A DNA stretch of 64,000 nucleotides. Origin: Streptomyces acidicola. GTDB taxonomy: Bacteria > Actinomycetota > Actinomycetes > Streptomycetales > Streptomycetaceae. Where the stretch lies: the NCBI RefSeq assembly GCF_009377235.1, contig NZ_VMNX01000007.1, positions 50,096 through 114,095 of the forward strand, given 5' to 3'. The position numbers were made by a program, and so were the translations under genes. Positions within the stretch are counted from its first letter, which is position 1, and every line of letters starts with the position of its first letter. Shown piece after piece: positions 26,806 to 35,868 of this stretch. The notes beneath the pieces are model-generated. The model was not told the DNA's origin and searched no databases. It saw nothing but the letters and a program-made list of their open reading frames with translations.

Positions 26806-28026
26806 TCACCGGGCCGTGATCAGGTCTTTTCGTACGGTTCCCGACTGCGCGACCAGCACGATGGCATCGGACCGGCCCAGTACGCCGATGTCGGCCAGCG
26901 GATCCCCGTCGACAACCACGAAGTCCGCGGTCTTTCCTGTTTCGAGGGAGCCCAGCGTCCTGTCGAGACCGAGAAGGCGTGCCGCGTTCAGGGTTCCGGC
27001 CGTGATCGCGTCGAGCGGTTCCATGCCCAGTTCGACGAGGTACGACAGTTCCAGCAGATTACGGGCGTGCGGGACGACGCCCGAATCCGTGCCGAGGGCG
27101 ATGGGGACTCCGCGGCTGATCGCGTGCGCGATGTTTTCCCTGCTGATCCGGGCCCAGCGGCTCTTCTTGCGGAAATGGTGCTCGGCCATCGCCTCGCGGT
27201 CGAGCGGGGCGAAGACGGTGGACAGGGTGGGGACGAGGAACGTGCCGTGCTCCAGGGCCAGATCGCACAGTTCGTCGGTCATGCCATAGCCGTGCTCGAT
27301 GCTGGTGACCCGGGCACGCAGGGCGTTGCGGATGCCGGCGCTGCCCTGGGCGTGCGCCGCCACGCGTTTCCCCCGGTGCCGTGCCGCCTCGTCGACGACG
27401 GCTGTCAACTCCTCGTAGGTCAGGCCCTCGTCGTCGGGGTCGTCGTGCGGGCTGCCCATGCCGCCGGTGGCGCAGACCTTGACGAGGTCCGCTCCGGCTC
27501 GCAGCACCCGGCGTGCCGCGAGCCGTGCCTCGTCGGCGGTGTCGGCGATCTCTCCCAGATGCGGTGCGGCGTCGACCCCTCCGGGCAGCGAGCAGTCGGC
27601 GTGGCCGCCGGTGTGGCTGATCACCTTCACGGCGACCTGGAGCCGAGGGCCTTCGATCAGGCCCCGCTCGATCGCGGTGCGGTAGCCCGCGGGCACACCG
27701 CCGAGGTCGCGCAGTGTGGTCACGCCGGCGTCCAGGGTGGCGCGCAGCCGCCGGGCGATCTCGAAGGTCTCCACCGTCGCGTCGGCGGCCAGCCCCGCGA
27801 GCAGCCCGCGTTCGGGGGTCATGCACAGGTGCGCGTGGCAGTCGATGAAGCCGGGCAGCAGCGTCCGGCCGCCCAGGTCGACCGTCGTCGCGGTGGGGGT
27901 GGGTGGTGCGCCCGCCGCCGGACCCGCGTAGGCGATGAGTCCGTCGTCCACGACGAGGACCGCGTCGGGCACGGGGGTGGCTCCGGTTCCCTGGATGAGG
28001 GTGGTGTGCTGGTATCGGGTGGTCAT
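26806..28026 (-). CDS. Metal-dependent amidohydrolase, possible auxin-conjugate hydrolase
   Basis: The 406-residue protein is an amidohydrolase-superfamily member: GGRTLLPGFIDCHAHL (first metal His pair), VKVISHTGGHADCS, VCATGGMGSPHDDP (Lys/Gly region), HAQGSAGIRNALRARVTSIEHGYGMTDELC (two metal His) and ALGTDSGVVPHARN (catalytic Asp). It looks like the imidazolonepropionase/Xaa-Pro-dipeptidase-like subgroup that hydrolyses C-N bonds of N-acyl amino acids or cyclic amides. Placed between a sensor kinase (4-bp overlap) and iacA, it may cleave indole-3-acetyl amino acids or another auxin derivative. That substrate is inference. Other options include organophosphate- or lactam-type substrates known in the superfamily. 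Confidence 0.85.
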   Translation of the reverse strand: MTTRYQHTTLIQGTGATPVPDAVLVVDDGLIAYAGPAAGAPPTPTATTVDLGGRTLLPGFIDCHAHLCMTPERGLLAGLAADATVETFEIARRLRATLDAGVTTLRDLGGVPAGYRTAIERGLIEGPRLQVAVKVISHTGGHADCSLPGGVDAAPHLGEIADTADEARLAARRVLRAGADLVKVCATGGMGSPHDDPDDEGLTYEELTAVVDEAARHRGKRVAAHAQGSAGIRNALRARVTSIEHGYGMTDELCDLALEHGTFLVPTLSTVFAPLDREAMAEHHFRKKSRWARISRENIAHAISRGVPIALGTDSGVVPHARNLLELSYLVELGMEPLDAITAGTLNAARLLGLDRTLGSLETGKTADFVVVDGDPLADIGVLGRSDAIVLVAQSGTVRKDLITAR

Positions 28027-29465
28027 GAGCTTTCTGTCTCCGCTCGCGATGGGGCCGGCGGCAGCGTGAAGCGGAAGACCGCGCCGCGCGGCTCGTTGGG
28101 GTGGACGTCGATGTGGCCGCCGTGCCGGGTGACGATGCGGTGGCTGAGGGCGAGGCCGATGCCGCTGCCGTTCTCCTTGGAGGTGAAGACGCCGTCGAAG
28201 ATCCGGTTGTCGGGGGGCGGTCCGTGGCCCTGGTCGCGGACGGCGAGTTCTGCGCGACCGCCCTCACCGCGCCGGGTGGTGACCTGTACCCCGCGCTCCT
28301 GCCGGGGCCATCCGGCCATCTCCTCGACCGCGTTGAAGGCGAGGTTCATCACGACCTGGCCGATGAGGACGTTCTCGCAGCGCACCGGCAGCGGCTCGCC
28401 GGTGAGGTCGAACTCGACGGTCACCGCGTGCTCCTGGGCCCGCAACTCGATGAAGTACGCACAGTCGCGCACGATCGCGTTGAGGTCGGTCAGTTGCTCG
28501 GACTGCTCCAGGCGTCCGACGTAACTCCGCAGGCTCCCCAGGATGCGACGCGCCCGGTCGATCTGCCGTACGGCGTTGTCGAGCCCCCAGGCCACCGCCG
28601 CGTCACCGGCGCCGTGGCCGAGCCGGCCGCGCGCTCCCTCGACGAAGTTGTACGCGGCGGCGAGCGGCTGGCTGACCTCGTGGGCGATGGCCATCGCCAT
28701 GTCGCCCATGGCGTTGTAGCGGGCGAGGTGGTCGAGGTGCTGGGTGTCGCGGCGGTGCCGCTCCTCCGCGCGGACCCGGTCGGTGATGTCGTAGAAGAGG
28801 AGCATCCGGCCGCGCAGGTCGCTCTCGATCTCGATGTGCTGGCACGTCGCGGCATACCAGCGGGGCGCCCGGCCGGGAGCGGCGAACCGGTAGCGGCCCT
28901 CGCGTTCGGGTACGGGTCCGTCGCAGCAGTAGGCGGTGAAGTCGGCGCCGTCGAGGTCGCCGCCGAGCAGCCGGAGGGCGGACTCACTCGCGAACACCAC
29001 GCTGTCGGCGTCGTCGAGGACGACGATCCCCTCGGCCAGGCCGCCGAGGAAGGCGCGCAGCCTGTTCTCGGTGCGGAACAGGTCCCGCTGGACCGCCTTC
29101 TCCTCGGCGATGTCCCGGAACTGGACCATCACCGCCGTCCGCGCCGCCAGTTCGACACGGATCGCGATCGCCTCGGTGAGGATCTCCTCGCCGCTCTTGG
29201 AGCGGTAGCACCACTCGGTGGCGCTGACGCCGTGCTCGACGGCGCGGCCGAGCCAGCGGTGCCCCAGTTCGCGGCTGTACTGGCGGGCGTTCTTGCTCAT
29301 GTCGGGCGCCTTGAGCGGCTTCAGCTCGTCGACGCTCCAGCCGAGCAGTTCGCAGGCGGCCCGGTTGGCCCACAGGATGTCGAAGGTGCGTGCGTCATGG
29401 AGCAGGACGCAGTACTTGAGGGCCTGGGTCAGCTCGCGGAAGTCGTCCGGGGCGAGGTCGTCCAT
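28023..29465 (-). CDS. Soluble PAS-domain sensor histidine kinase (FixL/StyS/TodS-like)
   Basis: The 480-residue protein lacks membrane segments. It has two PAS domains (about residues 8-120 with YCVLLHDARTFDILWANRAACELLGWS, and about 135-245 with GGLAEGIVVLDDADSVVFASESALRLLGG), the H-box MAMAIAHEVSQPLAAAYNFVEGARG and an ATPase domain (NLAFNAVEEMAG, DQGHGPPPDN, GSGIGLALSHRIVTRHGG). Cytosolic PAS kinases of this type sense aromatic compounds inside the cell. It sits between the FixJ-type regulator (14 bp upstream) and the amidohydrolase, so it is the likely auxin sensor. Two-component regulators have been reported near some proteobacterial iac loci. Confidence 0.88.
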   Translation of the reverse strand: MDDLAPDDFRELTQALKYCVLLHDARTFDILWANRAACELLGWSVDELKPLKAPDMSKNARQYSRELGHRWLGRAVEHGVSATEWCYRSKSGEEILTEAIAIRVELAARTAVMVQFRDIAEEKAVQRDLFRTENRLRAFLGGLAEGIVVLDDADSVVFASESALRLLGGDLDGADFTAYCCDGPVPEREGRYRFAAPGRAPRWYAATCQHIEIESDLRGRMLLFYDITDRVRAEERHRRDTQHLDHLARYNAMGDMAMAIAHEVSQPLAAAYNFVEGARGRLGHGAGDAAVAWGLDNAVRQIDRARRILGSLRSYVGRLEQSEQLTDLNAIVRDCAYFIELRAQEHAVTVEFDLTGEPLPVRCENVLIGQVVMNLAFNAVEEMAGWPRQERGVQVTTRRGEGGRAELAVRDQGHGPPPDNRIFDGVFTSKENGSGIGLALSHRIVTRHGGHIDVHPNEPRGAVFRFTLPPAPSRAETESS

Positions 29466-29479
29466 GTGTCTGCTCCCGG

Positions 29480-30082
29480 TCACCGTGCGTCGAGCCGGAG
29501 GACGTCCCGGACCAGGGCGGCCATGCTCTCGGCACCGGTCTTCTCCCGGATGCGGGCCCGGTGCACGTCGACGGTCTTGGCGCTGATGCCCAGCCGCCCC
29601 GCGATCTGTTTGCTGGGCACGCCCTCGACGGACAGCGCGAGCACTTGCCGTTCCCGTACCGTCAGGCTGTCCAACCTGGCGCGCAGTTCGCCCTGTTGGG
29701 CCCGCCGAGCGAACCGGTCCCGGGCCGTGCGCTGGGCGGCCTGCACGACGTCGAGCATGTGCTGCGGGTCGTACGGCTTCTCCAGGAAGTCGATGGCGCC
29801 GTTCTGCAGGGCGCGCACGGACATACGGATGTCGCCGTGCGCGGAGACGAAGACGACGGGCAGAGGGGACCCCGCCTCGTTGAGGAGTTCCTGGACGCCG
29901 AAGCCGCTGAGCTCGGGCATGCGGACGTCCAGGACCAGGCAGGCGGGCCGGGCGCGGTCGTAGGAGGCGAGGAAGGTCCGGGCGTCCCGGAAACGCTCCG
30001 AACGGATGCCGACCGATTCCAGGAGCCAGGCGAGCGACTCGCTCAGCTCCTCGTCGTCGTCCAGGATGTAGACGAGGCACAT
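29480..30082 (-). CDS. FixJ/NarL-type response regulator
   Basis: The 200-residue protein has a receiver domain (VYILDDDEELSESLAWLLE, phospho-acceptor in CLVLDVRMPELSG, Lys in DFLEKPYDPQHM) and a LuxR-type helix-turn-helix (LTVRERQVLALSVEGVPSKQIAGRLGISAKTVDVHRARI). The receiver with the conserved EKP(Y/F)DP segment is diagnostic of the FixJ/StyR subgroup. It is paired with the PAS kinase at 28023-29465. The 22-bp palindrome at 26773-26794 is a candidate target. Confidence 0.92.
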   Translation of the reverse strand: MCLVYILDDDEELSESLAWLLESVGIRSERFRDARTFLASYDRARPACLVLDVRMPELSGFGVQELLNEAGSPLPVVFVSAHGDIRMSVRALQNGAIDFLEKPYDPQHMLDVVQAAQRTARDRFARRAQQGELRARLDSLTVRERQVLALSVEGVPSKQIAGRLGISAKTVDVHRARIREKTGAESMAALVRDVLRLDAR

Positions 30083-30100
30083 CGCAGCCGTCCCGTGTCC

Positions 30101-30361
30101 TCAGCCGTCCCAGACGGCCTGGGCGGTCCAGTAGTCGCTGCCGTCGGCGCTGACGCCGTGCCGCCACTCGGTGGTGCGGCGCAGCGTGGGTTCGACGCGG
30201 GCGGTGGCCTCGTCGGCGCCGGCGGGGCCGTCCTCGTCGACCGTCCAGTGGACCCAGTTGACCTCTCGGCCGGTGCTGTCGTGCGTGAACAGGTCGACGT
30301 GGTGCCAGCCGTAGTTGTGGGTGTCGGCGTAGCAGGTCAGAAGCATCGTGCGGGTGTTCAT
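30101..30361 (-). CDS. Small conserved protein of unknown function
   Basis: The 86-residue protein is rich in Trp, His and Thr (CYADTHNYGWHHVDLFTHDSTGREVNWVHWTVDEDGP) and has no signal peptide, membrane segment or motif I recognise. It overlaps the NTF2-like gene by 4 bp (ATGA) and is 18 bp upstream of the regulator, so it is clearly part of this operon. The short beta-rich look would fit a small-molecule-binding or accessory subunit. Function unknown. Confidence 0.65.
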   Translation of the reverse strand: MNTRTMLLTCYADTHNYGWHHVDLFTHDSTGREVNWVHWTVDEDGPAGADEATARVEPTLRRTTEWRHGVSADGSDYWTAQAVWDG

Positions 30362-30786
30362 CGCTCTCCCGACAGCGGTTCGCTGAAGAGTAGTTCGGTG
30401 CGGAAGGCGGAGATACGGGGCCGGTCGGCGTCGAGGCGGAACGTCACGTCGAGTCGGGCGACCATGACCTCCGAGGCACCGGACGCGTAGCGGGAGAACT
30501 GCTGCATCGACCAGCTCCCCCGCGCCGTCGCCCCGTCGGTGTCCACCGTGCCGGGAAACAGCAGATGGACGTTCGTGCGGAAGTGCGGGTTGGGCGGCAG
30601 ATAGGCCGAGAGCATCCGGACGATCGCCTCGCGGCCCTCACTGCGTCCGAACTTCTCGGCGTACGCGCTGCCGCCGCCCTCCCACACGGCGTCCTCGGTG
30701 AAGAGGTCGCCCAGATCGCCCTCGACGCGTGCGGGCACGTCGCACAGGGCGAGGTAGCGGGTCAGGGTGTCCGTCACGTCGGTCAT
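30358..30786 (-). CDS. NTF2-like (SnoaL-type) protein
   Basis: The 142-residue protein shows the NTF2-like pattern LTRYLALCDVPARVEGDLGDLFTEDAVWEGGGSAYAEKFGRSEGREAIVRMLSAYL, PHFRTNVHLLFPG, GSWSMQQFSRY and a beta-rich C-terminus. The fold is used for small isomerases, hydratases and dioxygenase beta subunits. Described iac loci contain a further small protein (IacI) of uncertain role; this gene or the 86-residue neighbour could be its counterpart, which I cannot verify. It shares ATGA with the ABC ATPase upstream. Confidence 0.78.
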   Translation of the reverse strand: MTDVTDTLTRYLALCDVPARVEGDLGDLFTEDAVWEGGGSAYAEKFGRSEGREAIVRMLSAYLPPNPHFRTNVHLLFPGTVDTDGATARGSWSMQQFSRYASGASEVMVARLDVTFRLDADRPRISAFRTELLFSEPLSGER

Positions 30787-31619
30787 GACGCCCGCAGCTT
30801 CAGCCGCTCCGAGCGGCGTTGCGCCTGCCGCTGCGGGTCCGGTACCGGCGCGGCGAGCAACAGCCCCTTCGTGTAGGGGTGTTCCGGGCGCTCGGTGACC
30901 TGGACCGCGTCGCCGGTCTCCACGATGTCGCCCCGGTACAGCACGGCCACGCGGTGGCTGATGTGCCGTACGACGGACAGGTCGTGGGTGACGAAGAGGT
31001 ACGCCACGCCGGTCGCCTCCTGGATCTCGATGAACAGGTCCAGTACCCGGGCCTGGGTCGTCAGGTCGAGGGCGCTGACCGGTTCGTCACAGACGATCAG
31101 TTTGGGGTCCCGGCAGAGGGCCCGGGCGATGGCGATCCGCTGGCGCTGGCCGCCGGAGAACTCGCGGGGCAGCCGGCGGGCCGCGTCCTGCGGCAGGTAC
31201 ACGTGGTCGAGCAGCTTCTGGACCCTGCGTTCGGCGTCGGCGCGGGCGACGCCGGTGACGAGCAGCGGCTCGGTGAGGATGTCCATGACGCTCATGGCCG
31301 GGTTCAGCGAGGTGTACGGGTCCTGGAAGACGACCTGGATGTCCTTGCTGAGTGCCCTCCGTTCCCGCTTGCCGAGCCCGGAGACGGTCCGTCCCTCGAA
31401 CCGGACGGTGCCCCGGGTGACAGGCGCGAGGCCGAGTACGGCCCTGCCCAGGGTCGTCTTGCCCGAGCCGGACTCGCCCACCAGGCCGAGCGTCTCACCG
31501 GGCGCGACGGAGAGGGACACGCCGTGCAGGACCCGGAAGGGCTTCCTGCCGCGGCCCTTGCCCGGGTACTCCACCACGACGTCGTCGAGTTCGAGGAGCG
31601 GTGAGTTCCCTGACGTCAT
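30783..31619 (-). CDS. ABC transporter ATP-binding protein, oligopeptide (DppF/OppF) type
   Basis: The 278-residue ATPase has Walker A GESGSGKTTL, Q-loop VVFQDPYTSLNP, signature FSGGQRQRIAIARAL, Walker B LIVCDEPVSALD and switch His FVTHDLSVVRH. The C-terminus RPEHPYTKGLLLAAPVPDP is the OppF/DppF-type extension. It completes the importer together with the fused permease-ATPase (31616-33382), permease (33379-34320) and lipoprotein (34360-35868). Overlaps on both sides are 4 bp. Confidence 0.93.
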   Translation of the reverse strand: MTSGNSPLLELDDVVVEYPGKGRGRKPFRVLHGVSLSVAPGETLGLVGESGSGKTTLGRAVLGLAPVTRGTVRFEGRTVSGLGKRERRALSKDIQVVFQDPYTSLNPAMSVMDILTEPLLVTGVARADAERRVQKLLDHVYLPQDAARRLPREFSGGQRQRIAIARALCRDPKLIVCDEPVSALDLTTQARVLDLFIEIQEATGVAYLFVTHDLSVVRHISHRVAVLYRGDIVETGDAVQVTERPEHPYTKGLLLAAPVPDPQRQAQRRSERLKLRAS

Positions 31620-33382
31620 GACGTCACCTCCTTGACGGGCTTCGAGGGAACGTGCAGCGCGCCCCGTGCGGGCCCGCCTTCGAGCGTGGAGTCCAGCAGC
31701 ATGCGGGTGTACGCGTGGCCGGGCGACGCGAAGATCTGCCGTGCGGGCGCGGTCTCCACGATGCGGCCCTTCTGCATCACCGCGACCCGGTCGCAGATGT
31801 CGGCGACGACACCGAAGTCGTGGGTCACGAGGATCATGCCCATGTGGCGCTCCTGCTGGAGCGAGCGCATCAGGTCGAGGACCTCGGCCTGGACGGTGAC
31901 GTCGAGTGCGGTGGTCGGCTCGTCGGCGATGAGGAGTTGCGGGTCGCAGGAGACGGCGCCGGCGATGAGGACGCGCTGCGCCATGCCGCCGGAGATCTGG
32001 TGCGGGTACGACCGGAACACGCGCTCGGGGTCCGGGATGCCGACCCTCTCGAGGAGGTCGAGGGCCTTGGTGCGGGCCTCGGCCCGGGACAGTCCCAGGT
32101 GCTTCCGCATGGGTTCCACCAGTTGGGAGCCGATGCGGAAGCAGGGGTCCAGGTTGGACATGGGCTCCTGAGGGATGTAGCCGATGCCCCGGCCGCGCAG
32201 GGCGTTGAGGGCGGCGAGGTCCAGGGCCAGCAGCTCCTTGCCGTCGAAGACGAGGTGGTCGGCCGTCACCCCGGCCTCGTACGGCAGCAGCCCGAGGACG
32301 GAGAACGCCGTCTGGCTCTTGCCGGACCCGGACTCGCCGACCAGGCCCAGGACTTCGCCGCGTGCCACGGTCAGGTTCACTCCGTCGACGACCGTCTTCT
32401 CGCCGTAGGCGACGCGCAGACCCTCCACGGTCAGGAGACGGTCCGCGGGCAGCTCGGCCACGGCTGCCGCGGCTTTCCGCGCGACGGGTTCGCGCCGCCT
32501 GACCACCCGGGGCTCGGCCGTGCCCAGTGCGTCCCGCACCGCGTTGCCGAGCATGCTGGACGCCAGGATGGTCAGGCCCATGGCGGCGCCCGGCCAGACC
32601 AGCAGCACGGGTGCGTTGTACACGTTGGTGAAGGCGTCGCCCAGCATCGCGCCCCAGCTGGCCTGGGACGCCTTGCCCAGGCCCAGGAAGGCGAGGCCGG
32701 CCTGGATGCCGATCGCCACGGCGAACACCTGGGTCGCCTGGATGACGGACGGCGCGATCACCACGGGCAGGACGTGCCGGCGGATGATGCGCGCGTCGCC
32801 GAGCCCGGAGACTCGGGCGGCGTCGACGTACAGCTCCTCACGCACCGCGAGCACCGAGGCGCGGATGAGGCGGAAGACCATCGGTGCCATGATCACACCG
32901 AGGACGATCATCGCGACGTTGAGGTCCTGGGACACGGCCGCCATGACCACGAACATCACGATGATCGCGGGCACGGCCATGATCACGTTGACGGTCCAGC
33001 CGGCCACCGCGTCGAACCAGCCCCGGTAGAAACCGCTGACCAGGCCGAGCGGCGCGCCGACCGCGAAGGCCACGAGGACGGCGAGAGTTCCGCCCAGGAG
33101 GCTGGTGCGTCCGCCGTACAGCAGCCGGGACAGGACGTCGCGGCCCACGCCGTCGCCGCCGAGGGGGTGGGTGGCCGACATCGGCGCGAGGGTGTCCGCC
33201 AGGACGCTGCGATCGGGCGCGTGGTCCGTGAGCAGCGGCGCCCCGAGGCTCACGGCGATCACCAGGGCCAGGACGAGGAGACAGACGACGGCGACCGGGT
33301 CGCGCAGGGACCGGCGCAGCAGGCGGTCCCGTTCGGGGGCCGCCGCGGACGCCGCGGGCGCCACGGAGTCCACGGGGGTCAT
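31616..33382 (-). CDS. Fused ABC permease (DppC) - ATPase (DppD), peptide/nickel type
   Basis: The 588-residue protein joins a DppC-like permease (about residues 20-290, with THPLGGDGVGRDVLSRLLYGGRTSL and the EAA-loop-like YVDAARVSGLGDARIIRRHVLP) to an ATPase (about 310-588: GESGSGKSQT, IPQEPMSNLDPCF, ISGGMAQRVLIAGA, LLIADEPTTALD, LVTHDFGVV). Permease-ATPase fusions of this kind are known in actinobacterial peptide-type transporters. The partner ATPase and second permease are adjacent with 4-bp overlaps. Confidence 0.93.
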   Translation of the reverse strand: MTPVDSVAPAASAAAPERDRLLRRSLRDPVAVVCLLVLALVIAVSLGAPLLTDHAPDRSVLADTLAPMSATHPLGGDGVGRDVLSRLLYGGRTSLLGGTLAVLVAFAVGAPLGLVSGFYRGWFDAVAGWTVNVIMAVPAIIVMFVVMAAVSQDLNVAMIVLGVIMAPMVFRLIRASVLAVREELYVDAARVSGLGDARIIRRHVLPVVIAPSVIQATQVFAVAIGIQAGLAFLGLGKASQASWGAMLGDAFTNVYNAPVLLVWPGAAMGLTILASSMLGNAVRDALGTAEPRVVRRREPVARKAAAAVAELPADRLLTVEGLRVAYGEKTVVDGVNLTVARGEVLGLVGESGSGKSQTAFSVLGLLPYEAGVTADHLVFDGKELLALDLAALNALRGRGIGYIPQEPMSNLDPCFRIGSQLVEPMRKHLGLSRAEARTKALDLLERVGIPDPERVFRSYPHQISGGMAQRVLIAGAVSCDPQLLIADEPTTALDVTVQAEVLDLMRSLQQERHMGMILVTHDFGVVADICDRVAVMQKGRIVETAPARQIFASPGHAYTRMLLDSTLEGGPARGALHVPSKPVKEVTS

Positions 33383-34320
33383 GAGACACGCACCTTCGGA
33401 TTGAGCCAGCCGTACGCGACGTCCAGCAGCAGGTTGACGGCGACGACGATGACGACGGTGACCACGACCGTGCCGAGCAGCACGGGCGCGTCGCCGCGCA
33501 CGGCGGCCGAGTTGGCGAGGGTACCGATGCCCGGCAGCCCGAACACCTTCTCCACGACGACCGCGCCGCCGATCAGCCCGATGAACTGGAGGGCGAGCAC
33601 GGTCAGGGCGGGCGGTGCCGCGTTGCGCAGCGCGTGCCGGTACACGACGCTGCGGGTGGTCAGGCCCCGGCTGCGCAGGGTGCGGACGAAGTCGGCGCGC
33701 AGGATGTCGATCAGGGCGCCGCGCACCTGCATCGCGGTGGCCGCGGTCGCGGCGACGGCGAGGGACAGGGCGGGCAGGGTGATCGAACGGAGCCAGCCGC
33801 CGGGCGAGGTGCCGAGGGCGACGTATCCGGTGGCCGGCAGCCAGCCGAGCCGGACGGCCAGGGTGACGGCGAGGACCAGGGCGATCAGGAAGCTCGGCAC
33901 CGCGGTGCCGAGCACCGCGCCGAACTGCACCGCACGGTCCACCCAGCCGCCGCGCAGCGCCGCCGCGGTGCCCAGCGCCACGCTGAGCACCGCCGCGATC
34001 ACCATGCCGGCGAGCACGATGGACAGGGTGACCGGCAGCGTGTCCGTCAGGGACTGGCTCACCGAATCGCCGGTGAACCACGAACTGCCCAGGTTTCCCT
34101 GAAGGGCCTGTTCGGCCCAGTGCCAGTAGCGCTCCACCAGGGGCTGATCCAGGCCCAGTTCACGGCTCTTGGCGGCCACAGCGGACGCCGAGGCCGTCTC
34201 GCCCAGGATGTTGCGGGCGACATCGGTGCCCGTGAGGCTGAGCAGCAGGAAGGTCGCGGTGGCCACGACGACCACCAGGACGGCGCCGGCGGCGATGCGC
34301 CGGAGCAAGAAGGCAAGCAC
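33379..34320 (-). CDS. ABC transporter permease, DppB type
   Basis: The 313-residue permease has six membrane segments, the N-terminal LLRRIAAGAVLVVVVATATFLLLSLTGTDVARNILG common to DppB/OppB proteins, and the cytoplasmic EAA-like loop DILRADFVRTLRSRGLTTRSVVYRHALRNA. It ends YGWLNPKVRVS, as in the family. GTG start at 34320 lies 39 bp after the lipoprotein stop. Confidence 0.92.
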   Translation of the reverse strand: MLAFLLRRIAAGAVLVVVVATATFLLLSLTGTDVARNILGETASASAVAAKSRELGLDQPLVERYWHWAEQALQGNLGSSWFTGDSVSQSLTDTLPVTLSIVLAGMVIAAVLSVALGTAAALRGGWVDRAVQFGAVLGTAVPSFLIALVLAVTLAVRLGWLPATGYVALGTSPGGWLRSITLPALSLAVAATAATAMQVRGALIDILRADFVRTLRSRGLTTRSVVYRHALRNAAPPALTVLALQFIGLIGGAVVVEKVFGLPGIGTLANSAAVRGDAPVLLGTVVVTVVIVVAVNLLLDVAYGWLNPKVRVS

Positions 34321-34359
34321 GACAGAGTTCCTCCTTCCGGACGTCGGAGCGGGCCGAAG

Positions 34360-35868
34360 CTACTTCGCGGCCGGCGCGTAGTTGTAGATCGGCGGATACT
34401 GGGAGCCCGGCTGGGGTGTCACCTTGACGTCCTTCGCGGTCTCGTACGCGTTGGCGATGACGTTCCAGGGGGCGTTCCATGCCTGGTCGACGACGTAGGT
34501 GTTGAGTTCCTCGAACAGCGCCTCGCGTTCGGCCCCGGTCGACCTGCCGATGCGGTCGATGAGGCCGTCGGCCTTGGGGTCGCTGTACTTGAAGGGGTTC
34601 CAGGTCGACTTCTTCGTCAGCTCCAGCTGGACCTTGTCCCAGGCCGTGGGCGCGCCGAGCTTGAAGTACGACATCGCGTACTTGCCGGAGAGCATGGCGC
34701 TGAAGATCTGGTCGCTGGGCAGGGTGTCCAGCTTCACCTTGATGCCTATGTCCTTGAGGGACTGGGTGAGGGCGGCCTGCTCCTGCGGGAAGTTCGTGGA
34801 GAGGTCCGGGATGGTGACGGCGAAACCGTTCGGATAACCGGCCTCCGCGAGCAGTTTCCTGGCCTTCTCCGGGTCGTACGTGTAGGTCTCGTCGAGCGCG
34901 GCCTTGTAGCCGTCCTCGCCCTTGGCGAACATCTGCGTGGTGGGCGTGCCGAGTCCGGTCTTGGCCGACTTGATGATCGCCTCCCTGTCGAAGGCATGGT
35001 TGAGGGCCTGACGGACCTTCAGCTTGCCGAGGGCGGGCACCTTCTTTCCGGCGCGGTCCCAGATGTAGAGGCCCTCGATATCGCCGGGCTGGTAGGTGAC
35101 GACGTTCAGACCGCGGCCCTTCACGGTCGCCACCCGGTTGAGGTTGAGGGTGGCGCCGTCGAGCTGGCCGGACAGCAGCGCGTTGGTGCGGGCGGTCGGG
35201 TCGGCCAGGTACTTGATGACGATCTTGTCGTAGGGGAATGCCTTGGTGTTCCAGTAGCCGGCGTTGCGCGTGTAGGTGTACGTCTGGCCGGCCGTGGTCG
35301 CGGCCGTGTCCATCTTGTACGGGCCCGAGCCGATGGGTGTCCTGGGGTTCTCCAGCGCCTTCGGACTGGCGATCATGCCGGAGACCTGGCCCAGCGCGGG
35401 AAGCAGGGCCGCGGTGGGGTGGCTCAGCCTGATCGCCACGGTGTGGGAGTCGACGACGTCGACGCCGGTGATGTCCTGGATCTCGCCCGCCGCGGAGGCC
35501 GTGCCGCTCTTGGTGTGCAGCAGGCTCTTGCGCACGGCGTCCGCGTCGAGGGCGGTGCCGTCGGTGAACTTCACTCCCTCGCGCAGTTTCAGCCTCAGGG
35601 TGGTCTGGGCCTTGTCGTACGACCACGAGGTGGCCAGGTTGGGGGTGGGCTCCCCCTTGGTGTTCAGCCGGATCAGGGTGTCGTACACCGGCTGGTAGTA
35701 CTGGGACTCGGGGCCCATGCTGGCCTTGGCCAGGTCCCACGGTGTGGCCGCGACCGATTCGGCGAGCGTCAGGGTCCTGTCCCCGCCCGCGGCCTGTGTG
35801 CCGCCGCCGCAGGCTGTCACCGTCGCTGTCAGAATTCCCGCGCCGATGAACGCCACTGTCTTGCGCAT
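34360..35868 (-). CDS. Extracellular solute-binding lipoprotein, peptide (SBP_bac_5) family
   Basis: The 502-residue protein has a lipoprotein signal peptide (lipobox VTAC at residues 17-20) and SBP_bac_5 hallmarks: QPVYDTLIRLNTKGEPTPNLATSWSYDKAQTTLRLKLREGVKFTDGTALDADAV and VRQALNHAFDREAIIKS. This family binds peptides, but also sugars, opines and aromatic amides. It is the first gene of the importer. Its position 96 bp downstream of the sugar-enzyme operon leaves two options: part of the auxin locus or uptake of the substrate of the 35965-40075 genes. I favour the first because the importer continues into the regulators with 4-bp overlaps. Confidence 0.92.
   Translation of the reverse strand: MRKTVAFIGAGILTATVTACGGGTQAAGGDRTLTLAESVAATPWDLAKASMGPESQYYQPVYDTLIRLNTKGEPTPNLATSWSYDKAQTTLRLKLREGVKFTDGTALDADAVRKSLLHTKSGTASAAGEIQDITGVDVVDSHTVAIRLSHPTAALLPALGQVSGMIASPKALENPRTPIGSGPYKMDTAATTAGQTYTYTRNAGYWNTKAFPYDKIVIKYLADPTARTNALLSGQLDGATLNLNRVATVKGRGLNVVTYQPGDIEGLYIWDRAGKKVPALGKLKVRQALNHAFDREAIIKSAKTGLGTPTTQMFAKGEDGYKAALDETYTYDPEKARKLLAEAGYPNGFAVTIPDLSTNFPQEQAALTQSLKDIGIKVKLDTLPSDQIFSAMLSGKYAMSYFKLGAPTAWDKVQLELTKKSTWNPFKYSDPKADGLIDRIGRSTGAEREALFEELNTYVVDQAWNAPWNVIANAYETAKDVKVTPQPGSQYPPIYNYAPAAK

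Noticed and set aside
34360..35868. Assigning the importer to the levoglucosan-like operon instead of the auxin locus.
   Set aside because: Not excluded, but a 96-bp gap separates it from those genes, while on the other side the importer continues into the sensor genes with 4-bp overlaps.
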